A stretch of DNA of 64,000 bases from BOKV01 sp049289295 (GCA_049289295.1 JBATLL010000041.1:124001-188000); one strand, 5' to 3'; positions 51,599 through 59,999 are shown, numbered from the stretch's first letter. Program-made: numbers and translations. Notes: generated by a model not told the origin, from the sequence alone.

Positions 51599-52750
51599 CT
51601 ATCGGACGATAAGGTCAATTTCGTGACGTGAAAGGGGTTCGGGTCCCGCCGCTGTCGTGATGTAGCTCTGGCCCAGGGTCATGGCCGTATTCGTGTCGCT
51701 GTCGGCGATGATCATGTGCAGGAAAAACACCATGTTCTTTTCGATGATCGTGTCATTGCCGGCATAAATCATCGGGCTGTCCATCCAGCTTGGCGTGAAG
51801 CGCGCACCCTGGGAATAGCCGCAGGCATTGAGCCTGTGCCTGACAAGCCCGGCATCGTCGAGTACGCGGACATGGGCGTCGAACATGTCGGAGACCGGCT
51901 TGCCCACCTGCATTGCGTCGCGCACCTGCACAAGGGCCTCGCGTGCGGCTTCATAGAGTTCCTGATGGCGGGGCGACGGCTTGCCGATGATGATCGTGCG
52001 CATCATGGCCGCGTGATAGTGTGCGGCCACGCCCGCCCATTCCAGTGTCAACTGGTCGTTCTTCGACAATTTGCGCCGACCGGACTTGTATCGGCACAAA
52101 AGCGCATCCTTGCCGGAGCCGATGATGAACTCGTTGCCGGGATAATCGCCACCCTTGGAGAAGATGGCTGAATGCATCGCGGCCAGGATGTCGCCTTCGT
52201 CGGCGCCAGCCTTGGCAATGGCAAGAGCGGCATCCAGCGCGTCGTCCGCCAGTTCGCCGGCCTTTCTGGAAAAGGCGAGTTCGGCATTCGACTTTACCAT
52301 GCGCAGGCGTTCGACGAGGCCAGTTGCGTCCTCGATGTGAGCGAAGGATTTCAGCCTTTCATCAAGGGCTTTTCCGTGTTGGGCAGTAAGGCCAACCGTG
52401 CCGTATTCGATCCCGATGCGGGAGCCCACCAGATCCAGATCGCCCAGCAGCTTGAACAGGTCCAGCGTCGGGTCTGCGCCACCACGATCCGTCCAGATAT
52501 GGATATTCTCGACAATGGAGGTATGGCGGGCCTGCCGCAGATCGGGGGATCTTGTCAGCAGCACGATGTCACCGCTGCGCTTGACGATCATCGACTGGAA
52601 GAAGCAGAAGCCGAACGTATCGTAACCAGTCAGCCAGTACATGCTTTCCTGGGCAAAAAGCAGCATGCAATCCAGTTTCTGCCTGTCCATCTCGGCCTGG
52701 AGGCGTTCCATGCGATTGGCGTATTCAGTTCTGGAAAAATGAAGGGCCAT
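51599..52750 (-). CDS. M24 family Xaa-Pro peptidase
   Basis: This is a 383-residue aminopeptidase P-like enzyme. An N-terminal creatinase-like domain (residues 1-140) is followed by the pita-bread metallopeptidase domain. Metal-site regions appear at TLEWAGVAAHYHAAMMRT, CGYSQGARFTPSW and MVFFLHMIIAD, but the usual Asp-Asp-His-Glu-Glu set is not fully evident (for example EWAG in place of the DxG metal motif), so it may be a non-peptidase member such as an ectoine or dimethylarginine-type hydrolase. ATG 52750 has GAGGAG seven bases upstream; a TTG at 52756 overlaps the pgeF stop. Confidence 0.8.
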   Translation of the reverse strand: MALHFSRTEYANRMERLQAEMDRQKLDCMLLFAQESMYWLTGYDTFGFCFFQSMIVKRSGDIVLLTRSPDLRQARHTSIVENIHIWTDRGGADPTLDLFKLLGDLDLVGSRIGIEYGTVGLTAQHGKALDERLKSFAHIEDATGLVERLRMVKSNAELAFSRKAGELADDALDAALAIAKAGADEGDILAAMHSAIFSKGGDYPGNEFIIGSGKDALLCRYKSGRRKLSKNDQLTLEWAGVAAHYHAAMMRTIIIGKPSPRHQELYEAAREALVQVRDAMQVGKPVSDMFDAHVRVLDDAGLVRHRLNACGYSQGARFTPSWMDSPMIYAGNDTIIEKNMVFFLHMIIADSDTNTAMTLGQSYITTAAGPEPLSRHEIDLIVR

Positions 52751-52752
52751 AC

Positions 52753-53535
52753 TCAACTCCTCAACATGATCACGGAAATCTGGCGGCCATAATCGGATTC
52801 GCCCATGTGGGTGGTTCGCCTGAAGGAAAAGAAGCGATCCGGGTCAGCATAGGTGCATTGGCCAGTCCAGGCCGCTTCAATGCCGATTCGTTCCAAGCGA
52901 GCCAGAATGTAACCCGGAAGGTCGAATCTTGAATGCCCCAATTTTTGGGAGGGAACCAGAAACCGGGAATTGGCTTGGTCGAGCGCGAGCAGCCTTTCCA
53001 CGAATTCCGGACCGACTTCATAATTGTCCTGGCTGATCGTGGGGCCGAGAGTTGCGCGGAGGTTTGTACGGCTGGCGCCCAACTGTTCCATCGCTGAGAC
53101 AGTGTTTTCAAGAATGCCGCCGGTTGCTCCCTTCCATCCGGCATGGGCAGCGCCAATGACACCTGCCTCGCCGTCCATGAAGAGCACCGGCCCGCAGTCG
53201 GCTGTCAGCACAGCGATAGGCAGATCCGGCACATGGGTGACGACCGCGTCAGCCCGGGGGCGGAAATCATCCTGCCATGGGGTGGAAATGGCAAAGGCGT
53301 CAGCGGAGTGCACCTGATGGGGTGTTGCAAGGAAATCCTGCGTTGCGTTGAGCCATCTGCTGACGCGCCTGCGATTTTCCAGGATTGCCGCGCGATCATC
53401 GCCCGAGCCTAGCCCGACATTGAGACCGCGATAAATTCCCTGCGACACACCTCCGTTCCGGGTGAAAAACCCGTGAACCACTGCAGGTTGCGCCCTTGCC
53501 AGGACATCGCAACGCACAGGCGAAGGTTCGCTCAT
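52753..53535 (-). CDS. pgeF: Peptidoglycan editing factor PgeF (YfiH/DUF152)
   Basis: This is a 260-residue member of the multicopper-polyphenol-oxidase-like family, now seen as peptidoglycan editing factor that removes wrongly built L-Ser-containing muropeptide precursors. Key parts are the metal-site region with HQVHSAD, LTADCGPVLF (Cys) and GAAHAGWKGATGGI (His). The start ATG 53535 (MSEPSPVR) fits the family. It forms part of lgt-methyltransferase-pgeF-M24. Confidence 0.9.
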   Translation of the reverse strand: MSEPSPVRCDVLARAQPAVVHGFFTRNGGVSQGIYRGLNVGLGSGDDRAAILENRRRVSRWLNATQDFLATPHQVHSADAFAISTPWQDDFRPRADAVVTHVPDLPIAVLTADCGPVLFMDGEAGVIGAAHAGWKGATGGILENTVSAMEQLGASRTNLRATLGPTISQDNYEVGPEFVERLLALDQANSRFLVPSQKLGHSRFDLPGYILARLERIGIEAAWTGQCTYADPDRFFSFRRTTHMGESDYGRQISVIMLRS

Positions 53536-53601
53536 CGGTGCCAAATCCAGGTATCTGTGCCGCATTTCATTGCCCGACTGTGTCGCGCGGTTCCGGTCAT
53601 G

Positions 53602-54717
53602 TCAACGTGTCAAATGCGATGCAGTGAAGGGTGGAAGGGGAGGCGATCCAGGTTGCAGAGTGCTGCCGGAAATCGCCATCACCTTGAAAAGATTCCCCAT
53701 TTGCTGGGGTCCAGCCAGTCTTTCGACCGCCAGGGACAATTCGTCTCGCAAACCGGCATCTGCCGTTGCGCCCAGCGCTCCCGCGCGTTCGAGCAGACCC
53801 ATTGCAAGCAGGAAATCCCCCTGGGCCGCGCTTGCAACCCGCGCATTGCCTGCTTCGCGCGCCGCGCGCTCCAGCGCAGAGAAATCGACATGGGAAGTGA
53901 GGTCTGCCCTGCCTGGTTCTCCAAGGGGCGAGACGGGTTTGTGGTTTTCAACCGCCTGAAACGTATCGCCAAAGCCGGACTGCAGTTGGCCATAATCGAT
54001 CAACAGGGCCAGTCCGCCATGTTCGCAAAGGTGGTGGGACAGGTCCTGCACCCAGGCTTCGCGTGCCGGGGCGTATTCGAACACCGAGCCGTCAGGTTCC
54101 CTTTCCCAACCAGTTGGCAGGAAGGCAGGATCGAGTGTTGCGGCCCCAAGCATGAAAGCCAGCTCCCCCCCGCCATCAAGGCCAATGCAGTGCTCGTGCC
54201 AATGGCCACCAGAGCGCACATATTGGCGGAAAGCCAGCACGTCGAGGAATTCGTTGGCCATCAGGATCAGCGGGACTGGGGGTAGTTCTGCGAGATTGGC
54301 GTGCCATGTCACGTCATGCCCGCGGGTGCGCTCGCGCTGGCGCTCGATCATGCGCGGACTGGCTTCCAGCAGATGTATGGAGGCGGCCTGCATGAATTGC
54401 GGGAAATGGCGCACGGTGCGCAGGATATCGCCTATCAGTGTGCCATTGCCCGGTCCTGCTTCCACCAGCGCAAAGGAGTCCGGTTTTCCCATCGCTTCCC
54501 AGGCACCAACCGCCCAAAGGCCGATCATCTCGCCGAACAACTGGCTTATTTCCGGTGCGGTGACGAAGTCGCCACGACGCCCGATCGGGTCCGTGCTTGT
54601 GTAATAGCCCTGGGCTGGGTCGCTCATGCAGACATGCATGTATTCCGCGACAGACATTGGTCCGGACAGTTCGATCCGGCGTTTGATGCGATCGCGGAGC
54701 GTTGGAGTCTGGTTCAT
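53602..54717 (-). CDS. SAM-dependent methyltransferase, MidA/NDUFAF7 family
   Basis: This is a 371-residue methyltransferase of the PF02636 family. The mitochondrial relative NDUFAF7 methylates an Arg of a complex I subunit, so a similar role in NADH dehydrogenase assembly is plausible. Visible: DPIGRRGDFVTAPEISQLFGEM (family motif, about 43-64), motif I VEAGPGNGTLIGDI near 86, and LMANEFLDVLAFRQY with the conserved NE[FL]xDALP-like stretch. It overlaps lgt by four bases. Confidence 0.9.
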   Translation of the reverse strand: MNQTPTLRDRIKRRIELSGPMSVAEYMHVCMSDPAQGYYTSTDPIGRRGDFVTAPEISQLFGEMIGLWAVGAWEAMGKPDSFALVEAGPGNGTLIGDILRTVRHFPQFMQAASIHLLEASPRMIERQRERTRGHDVTWHANLAELPPVPLILMANEFLDVLAFRQYVRSGGHWHEHCIGLDGGGELAFMLGAATLDPAFLPTGWEREPDGSVFEYAPAREAWVQDLSHHLCEHGGLALLIDYGQLQSGFGDTFQAVENHKPVSPLGEPGRADLTSHVDFSALERAAREAGNARVASAAQGDFLLAMGLLERAGALGATADAGLRDELSLAVERLAGPQQMGNLFKVMAISGSTLQPGSPPLPPFTASHLTR

Positions 54718-55532
54718 GCTGCTTTGCGGCTGTGGCCCATCAGCCAGAGGCCGGCTGCAAACATCGGGGCTGACAGGACCATGCCCATGGTAAGCCAGCC
54801 TCCCGCCAGATATCCGATCTGCGGGTCTGGCAGGCGAACGAACTCGACGGCAATGCGGCTAGCCGCGTACCAGGCGACAAATGCGCCTGCAACAAAGCCG
54901 GGGTTCCTCAGTTTCAGCGCATGATGAGTGAGCAAGCGCAGGAAGATGAAAAGCAGAAGCCCCTCAAGCGCTGCTTCGTAAAGCTGACTGGGATGGCGCG
55001 GCAGCGGTCCGGCATCGGGGAATATGACAGCCCATGGGACATCGGAAGGCTTGCCCCACAGTTCCTGGTTGATGAAATTCGCGATGCGTCCAAGCATGAT
55101 GCCGGGGCTGACACTGGCGGCAATCACATCAAAGAGGCTGAGCACCTGGAAACCGCGCGAACGGGCAAACAGGATCATTGCCACGATTGTCCCGAGCAAG
55201 CCGCCGTGGAAGCTCATGCCACCTTTCCAGACCTCGAGAATCTGCAGCGGATCGTTGATGTACACGCCGAGGTCATAGAAAAGGACATGGCCGAGGCGAC
55301 CGCCCAGGATAATGCCCAGGACAGCCCATGCGAGAAAATCGTCAAGGTCTTCGGGCTTGAATGGCGCTCCGCGCGTCGACCAAAGGCCTGGATTGGTGAC
55401 GAGGCGGCGGGCATACCACCAGCCAAAGAGAATGCCTGCCATGTAGGCCATGCCGTACCAGTGAATCTGAAGCGGTCCGAGTTTGATGAGGACCGGGTCG
55501 ATCATGGGGAATGGGAGCGCCAGCAGGGGCAT
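54714..55532 (-). CDS. lgt: Prolipoprotein diacylglyceryl transferase
   Basis: This is a 272-residue seven-helix inner-membrane enzyme that adds diacylglycerol to the lipobox Cys of prolipoproteins, for example the lipoprotein encoded two genes away in the same block. The motifs are HWYGMAYMAGI, SFHGGLLGTI, and GRIANFINQELWGKPSDVPW (about 145-164), then RHPSQLYEA. ATG 55532 has AAGGA six bases upstream; ATG 55538 is also possible. It leads the minus-strand block lgt-methyltransferase-pgeF-M24. Confidence 0.94.
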   Translation of the reverse strand: MPLLALPFPMIDPVLIKLGPLQIHWYGMAYMAGILFGWWYARRLVTNPGLWSTRGAPFKPEDLDDFLAWAVLGIILGGRLGHVLFYDLGVYINDPLQILEVWKGGMSFHGGLLGTIVAMILFARSRGFQVLSLFDVIAASVSPGIMLGRIANFINQELWGKPSDVPWAVIFPDAGPLPRHPSQLYEAALEGLLLFIFLRLLTHHALKLRNPGFVAGAFVAWYAASRIAVEFVRLPDPQIGYLAGGWLTMGMVLSAPMFAAGLWLMGHSRKAA

Positions 55533-55575
55533 GACCATCCTTGCGGGGGTTTCGATTGCCGCGGTTCATGACACG

Positions 55576-55589
55576 CCGGGCGCGCCCGG
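55576..55589. other. GC-rich palindrome between the caspase-like gene and lgt
   Basis: CCGGGCGCGCCCGG is a perfect 14-base palindrome, nine bases past the caspase-like gene stop on the minus strand and 44 bases before lgt. It can form a stem in both RNAs but lacks a T-run. It may be a boundary element. Confidence 0.35.
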
Positions 55590-55597
55590 TAAAGACC

Positions 55598-57115
55598 TCA
55601 GAACTGGACGTTGAAATTGCGCTCCGGCGATTTCGTTCCATCGAAATAGGTCACCACGAGCTGCATGGACCTGGTGGCCTTTGGCAGCTTGCGGTAAATT
55701 TCGGGCTGGTCGGGCACGACATGCGGATTGGCCGGGTCGCAGGCCGCCATTTCCCAGGTCTGCCAGTCGCCTGAATTGTCGATCTTGTACTCCACCTTCT
55801 CGATACCGCAGCGGTATGAAATCAGGTGGGAGAAATAGACCAGCAAACCGTTATACTCGCGGAAACTGATCCAGGCGGTCCACAACTGGTCGAGGATCTG
55901 TTTCTGTCCCGCTTTTAGTTCATTATCGGGGTCAAAGCGGATTGGAAACACGCCGGCTTCCTCGCCACGCTTGTCGCGCCAGGTGACGAACAGATCGCCG
56001 GGTTTCTGGTCGGACGGCAGGGAGAACCACGTGACAGGCATGGGCGCTCCGGTGCGCTGGTCGATCTGGGCCATGGTGCCGGTGTCGACAAAATCACCGT
56101 CCTTGCCGATCCGGTAGCCGAACTGGATCGCTGGTTCAGGCAGCGAGATGTTGACGGTCCAGCCTGCGTTGGAGCGCATGAAACTCGCGATGGGCTTGCC
56201 CTTGCCTTCACGCGGTTTGGGGTCCAGCCGTGGCAGCATGGCGACGGTGGTTCCTTCCTGGAAGGAATCGGTCGTACCCCTGGTCAGGCCTGCGCTGGCA
56301 TCCGGGTTCAAGGTCACGGTGCCGATGATCTGGTCGTAATAGGCTGGTGTCTGGACATGGCCAATGCTCGCGGCGAGGTCGCGAACCGCGACCTGGGTCG
56401 ATTTCGCGATGTCGACAATCGATGCGTTCGGCTTTTCAAGTTCGCTGAGGAGCTTGCGGGTGAAGACGGAATTGGGATTGTCGTCCTGGTCGTTGAGACG
56501 ATCAAGGGCGGCCTGGCCAATGCCCGCAGAAAACAGCACGAAGACACCCTGCGACGGTGCCATGCGCGCAAGACCGGCATTGCCGTCAATTGAGCGCTTC
56601 CCCGCGACCTCGAATGGGTTGTTGCGGCAGGCGTCGAGTACAAGGACGACGGTCGCGGCACCAGCCTTCTGCAGGCGGTCGGCCAGATCGTCCGCAAGAA
56701 ACGCCTCATCACGCACGAGACCTTCTTCGCCAGGCCCTGCCTGCGGAATGTCGACCGGGAGAAGGAAGTTCTGGCCGGAAACGGCAAAGCCATGGCCAGC
56801 ATAATAGAAGAGCGCCAGATCGCCCGGCTCGATCGTCTTTTCGAATTCCAGCACGGCGCGGCTCATGGCGCGGCGACCGATATCCTTTGCGGTCGTGACC
56901 TGAAAGCCTATGTCAGCAAGCCGATCCGAGACCGATTGTGCATCGTTGCCAGCCTTCGCCAGTTTCGGCACGTTTTCATAATCATCATTGCCAATCACGA
57001 GTGCCACGCGGCGCTGTTCCTGTGCACTGGCACCGTTGATTGTGATAACGACAATCAACAGCGCGCCGAGGCCTGAAGCGAACAGGTGGAAAGCCTGGCG
57101 AATAGTCGATAGCAT
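55598..57115 (-). CDS. Exported caspase-like protease (peptidase C14)
   Basis: This is a 505-residue orthocaspase-type protein. A signal peptide covers 1-32 (TINGASAQ), so it is periplasmic. The caspase p20-like domain begins RVALVIGNDDYENVPKL near 35, has the catalytic His in LFYYAGHGF and catalytic Cys in VLVLDACRNNPF at about 160. The remaining 250 residues form a C-terminal beta-rich domain (NISLPEPAIQFGYRIGKD, SLPSDQKPGDLFVTWRDKR) of unknown role. GGAGG six bases before ATG 57115 fixes the start. It diverges from ubiK; a CRP-like site lies between. Confidence 0.88.
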   Translation of the reverse strand: MLSTIRQAFHLFASGLGALLIVVITINGASAQEQRRVALVIGNDDYENVPKLAKAGNDAQSVSDRLADIGFQVTTAKDIGRRAMSRAVLEFEKTIEPGDLALFYYAGHGFAVSGQNFLLPVDIPQAGPGEEGLVRDEAFLADDLADRLQKAGAATVVLVLDACRNNPFEVAGKRSIDGNAGLARMAPSQGVFVLFSAGIGQAALDRLNDQDDNPNSVFTRKLLSELEKPNASIVDIAKSTQVAVRDLAASIGHVQTPAYYDQIIGTVTLNPDASAGLTRGTTDSFQEGTTVAMLPRLDPKPREGKGKPIASFMRSNAGWTVNISLPEPAIQFGYRIGKDGDFVDTGTMAQIDQRTGAPMPVTWFSLPSDQKPGDLFVTWRDKRGEEAGVFPIRFDPDNELKAGQKQILDQLWTAWISFREYNGLLVYFSHLISYRCGIEKVEYKIDNSGDWQTWEMAACDPANPHVVPDQPEIYRKLPKATRSMQLVVTYFDGTKSPERNFNVQF

Positions 57116-57177
57116 TCTGGTTCCTCCGCTTGGCAACGTAACTGCGTTCCATCCTATCATGCCAGCGCAAATGGAAT

Positions 57178-57193
57178 TGTGATAGGCATCACA
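57178..57193. promoter_or_regulatory. CRP-like palindrome between caspase-like gene and ubiK
   Basis: TGTGA-TAGGCA-TCACA matches the E. coli CRP consensus TGTGA-N6-TCACA with no mismatch and is a perfect palindrome over six bases on each side (TGTGAT / ATCACA). It is 62 bases from the caspase-like start and 112 bases before the ubiK-like start, where it could act on either promoter. Confidence 0.6.
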
Positions 57194-57305
57194 TTGCGCC
57201 TTCGGTCTGGATTGCCGTCGTGCACGGGGAAGGCTCCCAAGGTTCGTTTGCCGCATTGAAACGGCGCGGGGCGAGCGTTAAGTGTGGGCCAACAGGAGTA
57301 TGATC

Positions 57306-57611
57306 ATGAACCAGGGTTCAAACCGCATTTTTGACGAGTTCGCCAAACTGATGACGGATGCAGCTGGCGCAGCACAGGGATTGAAGCGCGAAGCGGAAAC
57401 GGTATTCCGCTCGCAGGCTGAGCGTTTTCTCGCGGACATGGACCTTGTGCGGCGTGACGATTTCGAAGCCGTGAAGGAAATGGCTTCGCTTGCGCGGGCA
57501 GAAAACGAGGCGCTGAAGAAGCGGATCGAAGCGCTCGAAGCGCAGCTTTCCGGCTCTGCTGCATCGTCAAAGCCTGCTCCTAAGGCTGGTCGGGCAAAAA
57601 AACAGGGTTGA
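57306..57611 (+). CDS. ubiK: UbiK/YqiC-like accessory factor (BMFP family)
   Basis: This is a 101-residue alpha-helical protein of the BMFP/UbiK family, which supports ubiquinone synthesis in enterobacteria. It reads RIFDEFAKLMTDAAGAAQGL, then a C-terminal coiled coil (EMASLARAENEALKKRIEALE at about 60-80) and a basic tail ending KAGRAKKQG. ATG 57306 with CAGGAG seven bases upstream is preferred over ATG 57300. Its product may support the quinone pool used by the bc1 complex; that is inference. Confidence 0.83.
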   Translation: MNQGSNRIFDEFAKLMTDAAGAAQGLKREAETVFRSQAERFLADMDLVRRDDFEAVKEMASLARAENEALKKRIEALEAQLSGSAASSKPAPKAGRAKKQG

Positions 57612-57928
57612 TGGAAAATTATTTTTCCACAAGCGCCTTGGCGAAAAAGCGGAATCCGCTGAATCGCTTAGTGACATTGGCGCAGATGTTGATTCAACCA
57701 TTCTCCACAGATTCGCGGTTCGTTCCTCCGGGGCAGGGGTGGTCAATGCGCTGCCTGCTTATAGACTGAAATTACAGGATGATTCGCGGCGGACCTTTCC
57801 TTCTGGCTGATGCTGACGGGAAACGCGCAAGGCAGAAGTTGCGCAGACGACTTCCTGATGTTTCGTGGCGTTTGGTGCGTTCTTTTGGCGAACAGGCAAT
57901 CGCCGTGAATCGGCGGAAGCGGGGAATG
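57612..57928. other. 317-base region between ubiK and the YbjN gene
   Basis: Small palindromes cluster here: TGGAAAA-TTAT-TTTTCCA (57612-57629), AGCGGA-A-TCCGCT (57648-57660) and GTTGA-T-TCAAC (57688-57698). None has a T-run expected of a terminator. The YbjN frame is open back to 57779, but the extra 50 residues are arginine-rich and unlike the family, so I treat them as non-coding. A promoter for the downstream operon probably lies here. Confidence 0.55.
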
Positions 57929-58429
57929 ATGAGCCTTATGGAACTGGAACTGGATCGCGAACTCAACCCGGTCGACATGATCGAGCAGTTTGCGTCGTTC
58001 AATGATTGGGAATTCGAGCGCTCCGGCGACGACGAAATCAACATTACCGTGGCCGGGGTGTGGGCCGACTACAGCGTGTCCTTCTCCTGGATGGAGGATT
58101 TCGAAGCGCTCCATCTCGCCTGCGCCTTTGATCTCAAAGTGCCGGAACGACGCACGGGCGAAACGATGAAGCTCCTGTCGCTCATCAATGAACAGCTGCT
58201 CATCGGGCATTTCGACCTGTGGTCCAATGAAGGGGTCATCATGTTCCGCCAGGCGCTGCTGCTCAATGGCGGTGCGGAGCCCAATGGCGAACAGCTTGAG
58301 TGCCTTCTGTCGAGTGCGCTTGATGCCTGCGAGCGCTATTTCCAGGCATTCCAGTTCGTGGTGTGGGCCGGCAAGCCTGCACAGGACGCGCTGGAAGGCG
58401 CCTTGTTCGAGACACACGGCAACGCCTGA
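57929..58429 (+). CDS. YbjN-domain protein
   Basis: This is a 166-residue protein of the YbjN family, soluble with no signal. It contains DMIEQFASFNDWEFERSGDD near the start and the family core VAGVWADYSVSFSWMEDFEALHLACAFDLKVP, with helix ELLSLINEQLLIGHFDLWSN. YbjN in E. coli affects motility, biofilm and stress traits, but the mechanism is unknown. I take ATG 57929; ATG 57926 is equivalent. It lies 61 bases before proC in an ordinary operon order for Rhizobiales. Confidence 0.85.
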   Translation: MSLMELELDRELNPVDMIEQFASFNDWEFERSGDDEINITVAGVWADYSVSFSWMEDFEALHLACAFDLKVPERRTGETMKLLSLINEQLLIGHFDLWSNEGVIMFRQALLLNGGAEPNGEQLECLLSSALDACERYFQAFQFVVWAGKPAQDALEGALFETHGNA

Positions 58430-58490
58430 TCGGCGCGCAGTGGGCGCAGGTGCCTCTTGAGCGACGATGCCAACCGTGGCAATCAAGGGC

Positions 58491-59318
58491 ATGAGCAAGA
58501 ACACTTCAAACACCGGTGGAACGCTGGCGCTGATTGGTGCTGGCAATATGGGCGGGGCCATGTTGTCCGGCTGGCTTGCAGACGGGCTTGATCCCGCTGG
58601 GGTGACAGTCATTGATCCGTCGCCGCCACCAGCAATGGCAGCCCTGCTTGAAAAACATTCGATCGTCACGCGCGCGACCTGTGAGGGTGTCGCTCCGCCT
58701 GACGTGCTGATCGTGGCTGTCAAACCCCAGATTTTCGACAAGGTTCTAGAAGCCAACAAGGCACTGGCGGGTGCCGCGACCGTCACTGTGTCTGTGGCGG
58801 CGGGAAAGACACTTGAACTCATGGAAAGGATCGCTGGCACAGGCAGGGCAATCGTGCGCGCCATGCCCAATACGCCAGCCCTCGTGGCGCGCGGAATAAC
58901 CGTTTGTTGCGCGAACGCTGCCGTCAGTCCTGAACAGAAGAACAGGGTGGATCGCCTGTTGCAGGCAGTGGGCAAGGTTGAATGGGTGGAAGTGGAAGCG
59001 TTGATCGATGCGGTCACGGCTGTGTCGGGTAGTGGGCCTGCCTATGTGTTTCATCTTGCCGAATGCATGGCTGCAGCGGGCATGCGCGAGGGGCTTTCGG
59101 AAGAGCTGGCCATGAAGCTGGCGCGTGAAACGGTCTCGGGCGCAGGTGAGTTGATGCGTCAGTCCGAACTGTCTGCTGCAAGGCTGCGCGAGAATGTGAC
59201 CTCACCCAATGGAACGACCGCCGCCGCGCTTGCCATTCTGATGGGGGAAAGCGGATTGCAGGATTTGATGGAGCGGGCAATCGCTGCTGCGCGCAAGCGT
59301 TCGCAGGAGTTGTCGTGA
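58491..59318 (+). CDS. proC: Pyrroline-5-carboxylate reductase
   Basis: This is a 275-residue enzyme that makes proline from 1-pyrroline-5-carboxylate with NAD(P)H. The Rossmann motif LALIGAGNMGGAM is near 12-24, IVAVKPQ is near 75 and the catalytic region LIDAVTAVSGSGPAYVFHL near 165-185. ATG 58491 (MSKNTS) puts the nucleotide motif in the usual place; ATG 58467 is upstream. The stop is one base before csaA. Confidence 0.94.
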   Translation: MSKNTSNTGGTLALIGAGNMGGAMLSGWLADGLDPAGVTVIDPSPPPAMAALLEKHSIVTRATCEGVAPPDVLIVAVKPQIFDKVLEANKALAGAATVTVSVAAGKTLELMERIAGTGRAIVRAMPNTPALVARGITVCCANAAVSPEQKNRVDRLLQAVGKVEWVEVEALIDAVTAVSGSGPAYVFHLAECMAAAGMREGLSEELAMKLARETVSGAGELMRQSELSAARLRENVTSPNGTTAAALAILMGESGLQDLMERAIAAARKRSQELS

Positions 59319-59319
59319 C

Positions 59320-59661
59320 ATGAGCGACACGATCGGCATCGAAGATTTTCTCAAGGTCGATATCCGGGTCGGCACGATCATTGCGGCGGAGCCGTTTCCG
59401 GAAGCCAGGAAACCGGCGTTCAAACTGCGCATCGATTTTGGCGACAAGATTGGCGTCAAGCGCAGTTCTGCCCAGATCACGGTGCACTATGCGCCTGATG
59501 ATCTGGTCGGCAGGCAGGTGATGGCAGTCGTCAATTTCCCGCCACGCCAGATCGGACCAATGCTATCGGAAGTGCTCGTGCTGGGTTTTCCGGACGAAGA
59601 CGGCGCAGTCGTACTCGCCCATCCGGGTCTGGCCGTGCCCAATGGTGGAAGGATGCACTGA
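59320..59661 (+). CDS. csaA: tRNA-binding protein CsaA
   Basis: This is a 113-residue protein with a tRNA-binding (OB-fold) domain, similar to CsaA and the C-terminus of methionyl-tRNA synthetase. Visible: FLKVDIRVGTIIAAEPFPEARKP and KRSSAQIT, then NFPPRQIGPMLSEVLVLG. It acts as an export-related chaperone in Bacillus. It is one base after proC and overlaps nothing; the PAAR-like gene follows with no gap. Confidence 0.92.
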   Translation: MSDTIGIEDFLKVDIRVGTIIAAEPFPEARKPAFKLRIDFGDKIGVKRSSAQITVHYAPDDLVGRQVMAVVNFPPRQIGPMLSEVLVLGFPDEDGAVVLAHPGLAVPNGGRMH

Positions 59662-59985
59662 ATGCGATTGCCAGCTTCAATACTGCTGATGCTTGTCTGC
59701 GCAACTCCGGTGCATGCACAAACGGCGCCCAGCCAGATCATCACGGGCAGTCAGTCCGTTACCGTGGATGGCAAACAGGCTGCGACATCCGGAGACGTCA
59801 CCAGTTCCGGAAATGTTGTCACGGAGGGCTCCACCAACGTCTTCATCAATGGCAAGCCTGCCGCGCTGGCGGGATCGAGCACGAATTGCGGCGGGGCAAT
59901 CATCACGGGTTCTTCCACGGTGTTCGTGAACGGCAAGCCGCTTGCAAGCTCCGGTGACCAGGTGGCGAACTGTCCGTCGAACTAG
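59662..59985 (+). CDS. Small secreted PAAR-like repeat protein
   Basis: This is a 107-residue protein. A Sec signal peptide (residues 1-20, ending ATPVHAQ) is followed by three PAAR-like repeats: ITGSQSVTVDGKQAATSGDV, TNVFINGKPAALAGS with a conserved Cys near 75, and ITGSSTVFVNGKPLASSGDQ. The repeated V-G-K-x-A-x-x-G-D pattern is the hallmark of PAAR spike-tip proteins of type VI secretion, which normally lack a signal peptide and travel with VgrG. No T6SS gene is nearby. It starts directly after the csaA stop, so it belongs to the proC-csaA operon. Confidence 0.7.
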   Translation: MRLPASILLMLVCATPVHAQTAPSQIITGSQSVTVDGKQAATSGDVTSSGNVVTEGSTNVFINGKPAALAGSSTNCGGAIITGSSTVFVNGKPLASSGDQVANCPSN

Positions 59986-59999
59986 CGGCCGTCAGGCCG
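59986..59999. other. Hairpin spanning convergent stops of the PAAR-like and kinase genes
   Basis: CGGCC (59986-59990) and GGCCG (59995-59999) with loop GTCA lie over the end of the histidine kinase gene and right after the PAAR-like stop. It may shape the 3' ends of both transcripts; no T-run follows in either direction. Confidence 0.35.

Noticed and set aside
57612..57629. TGGAAAA-TTAT-TTTTCCA after ubiK as a terminator.
   Set aside because: The stem is AT-rich and weak and no T-run follows outside the stem; kept only as a small palindrome in the gap entry.
57779..57928. An upstream extension of the YbjN protein by 50 residues.
   Set aside because: The extra part is arginine-rich with no family similarity, and a start at 57929 matches the family N-terminus.
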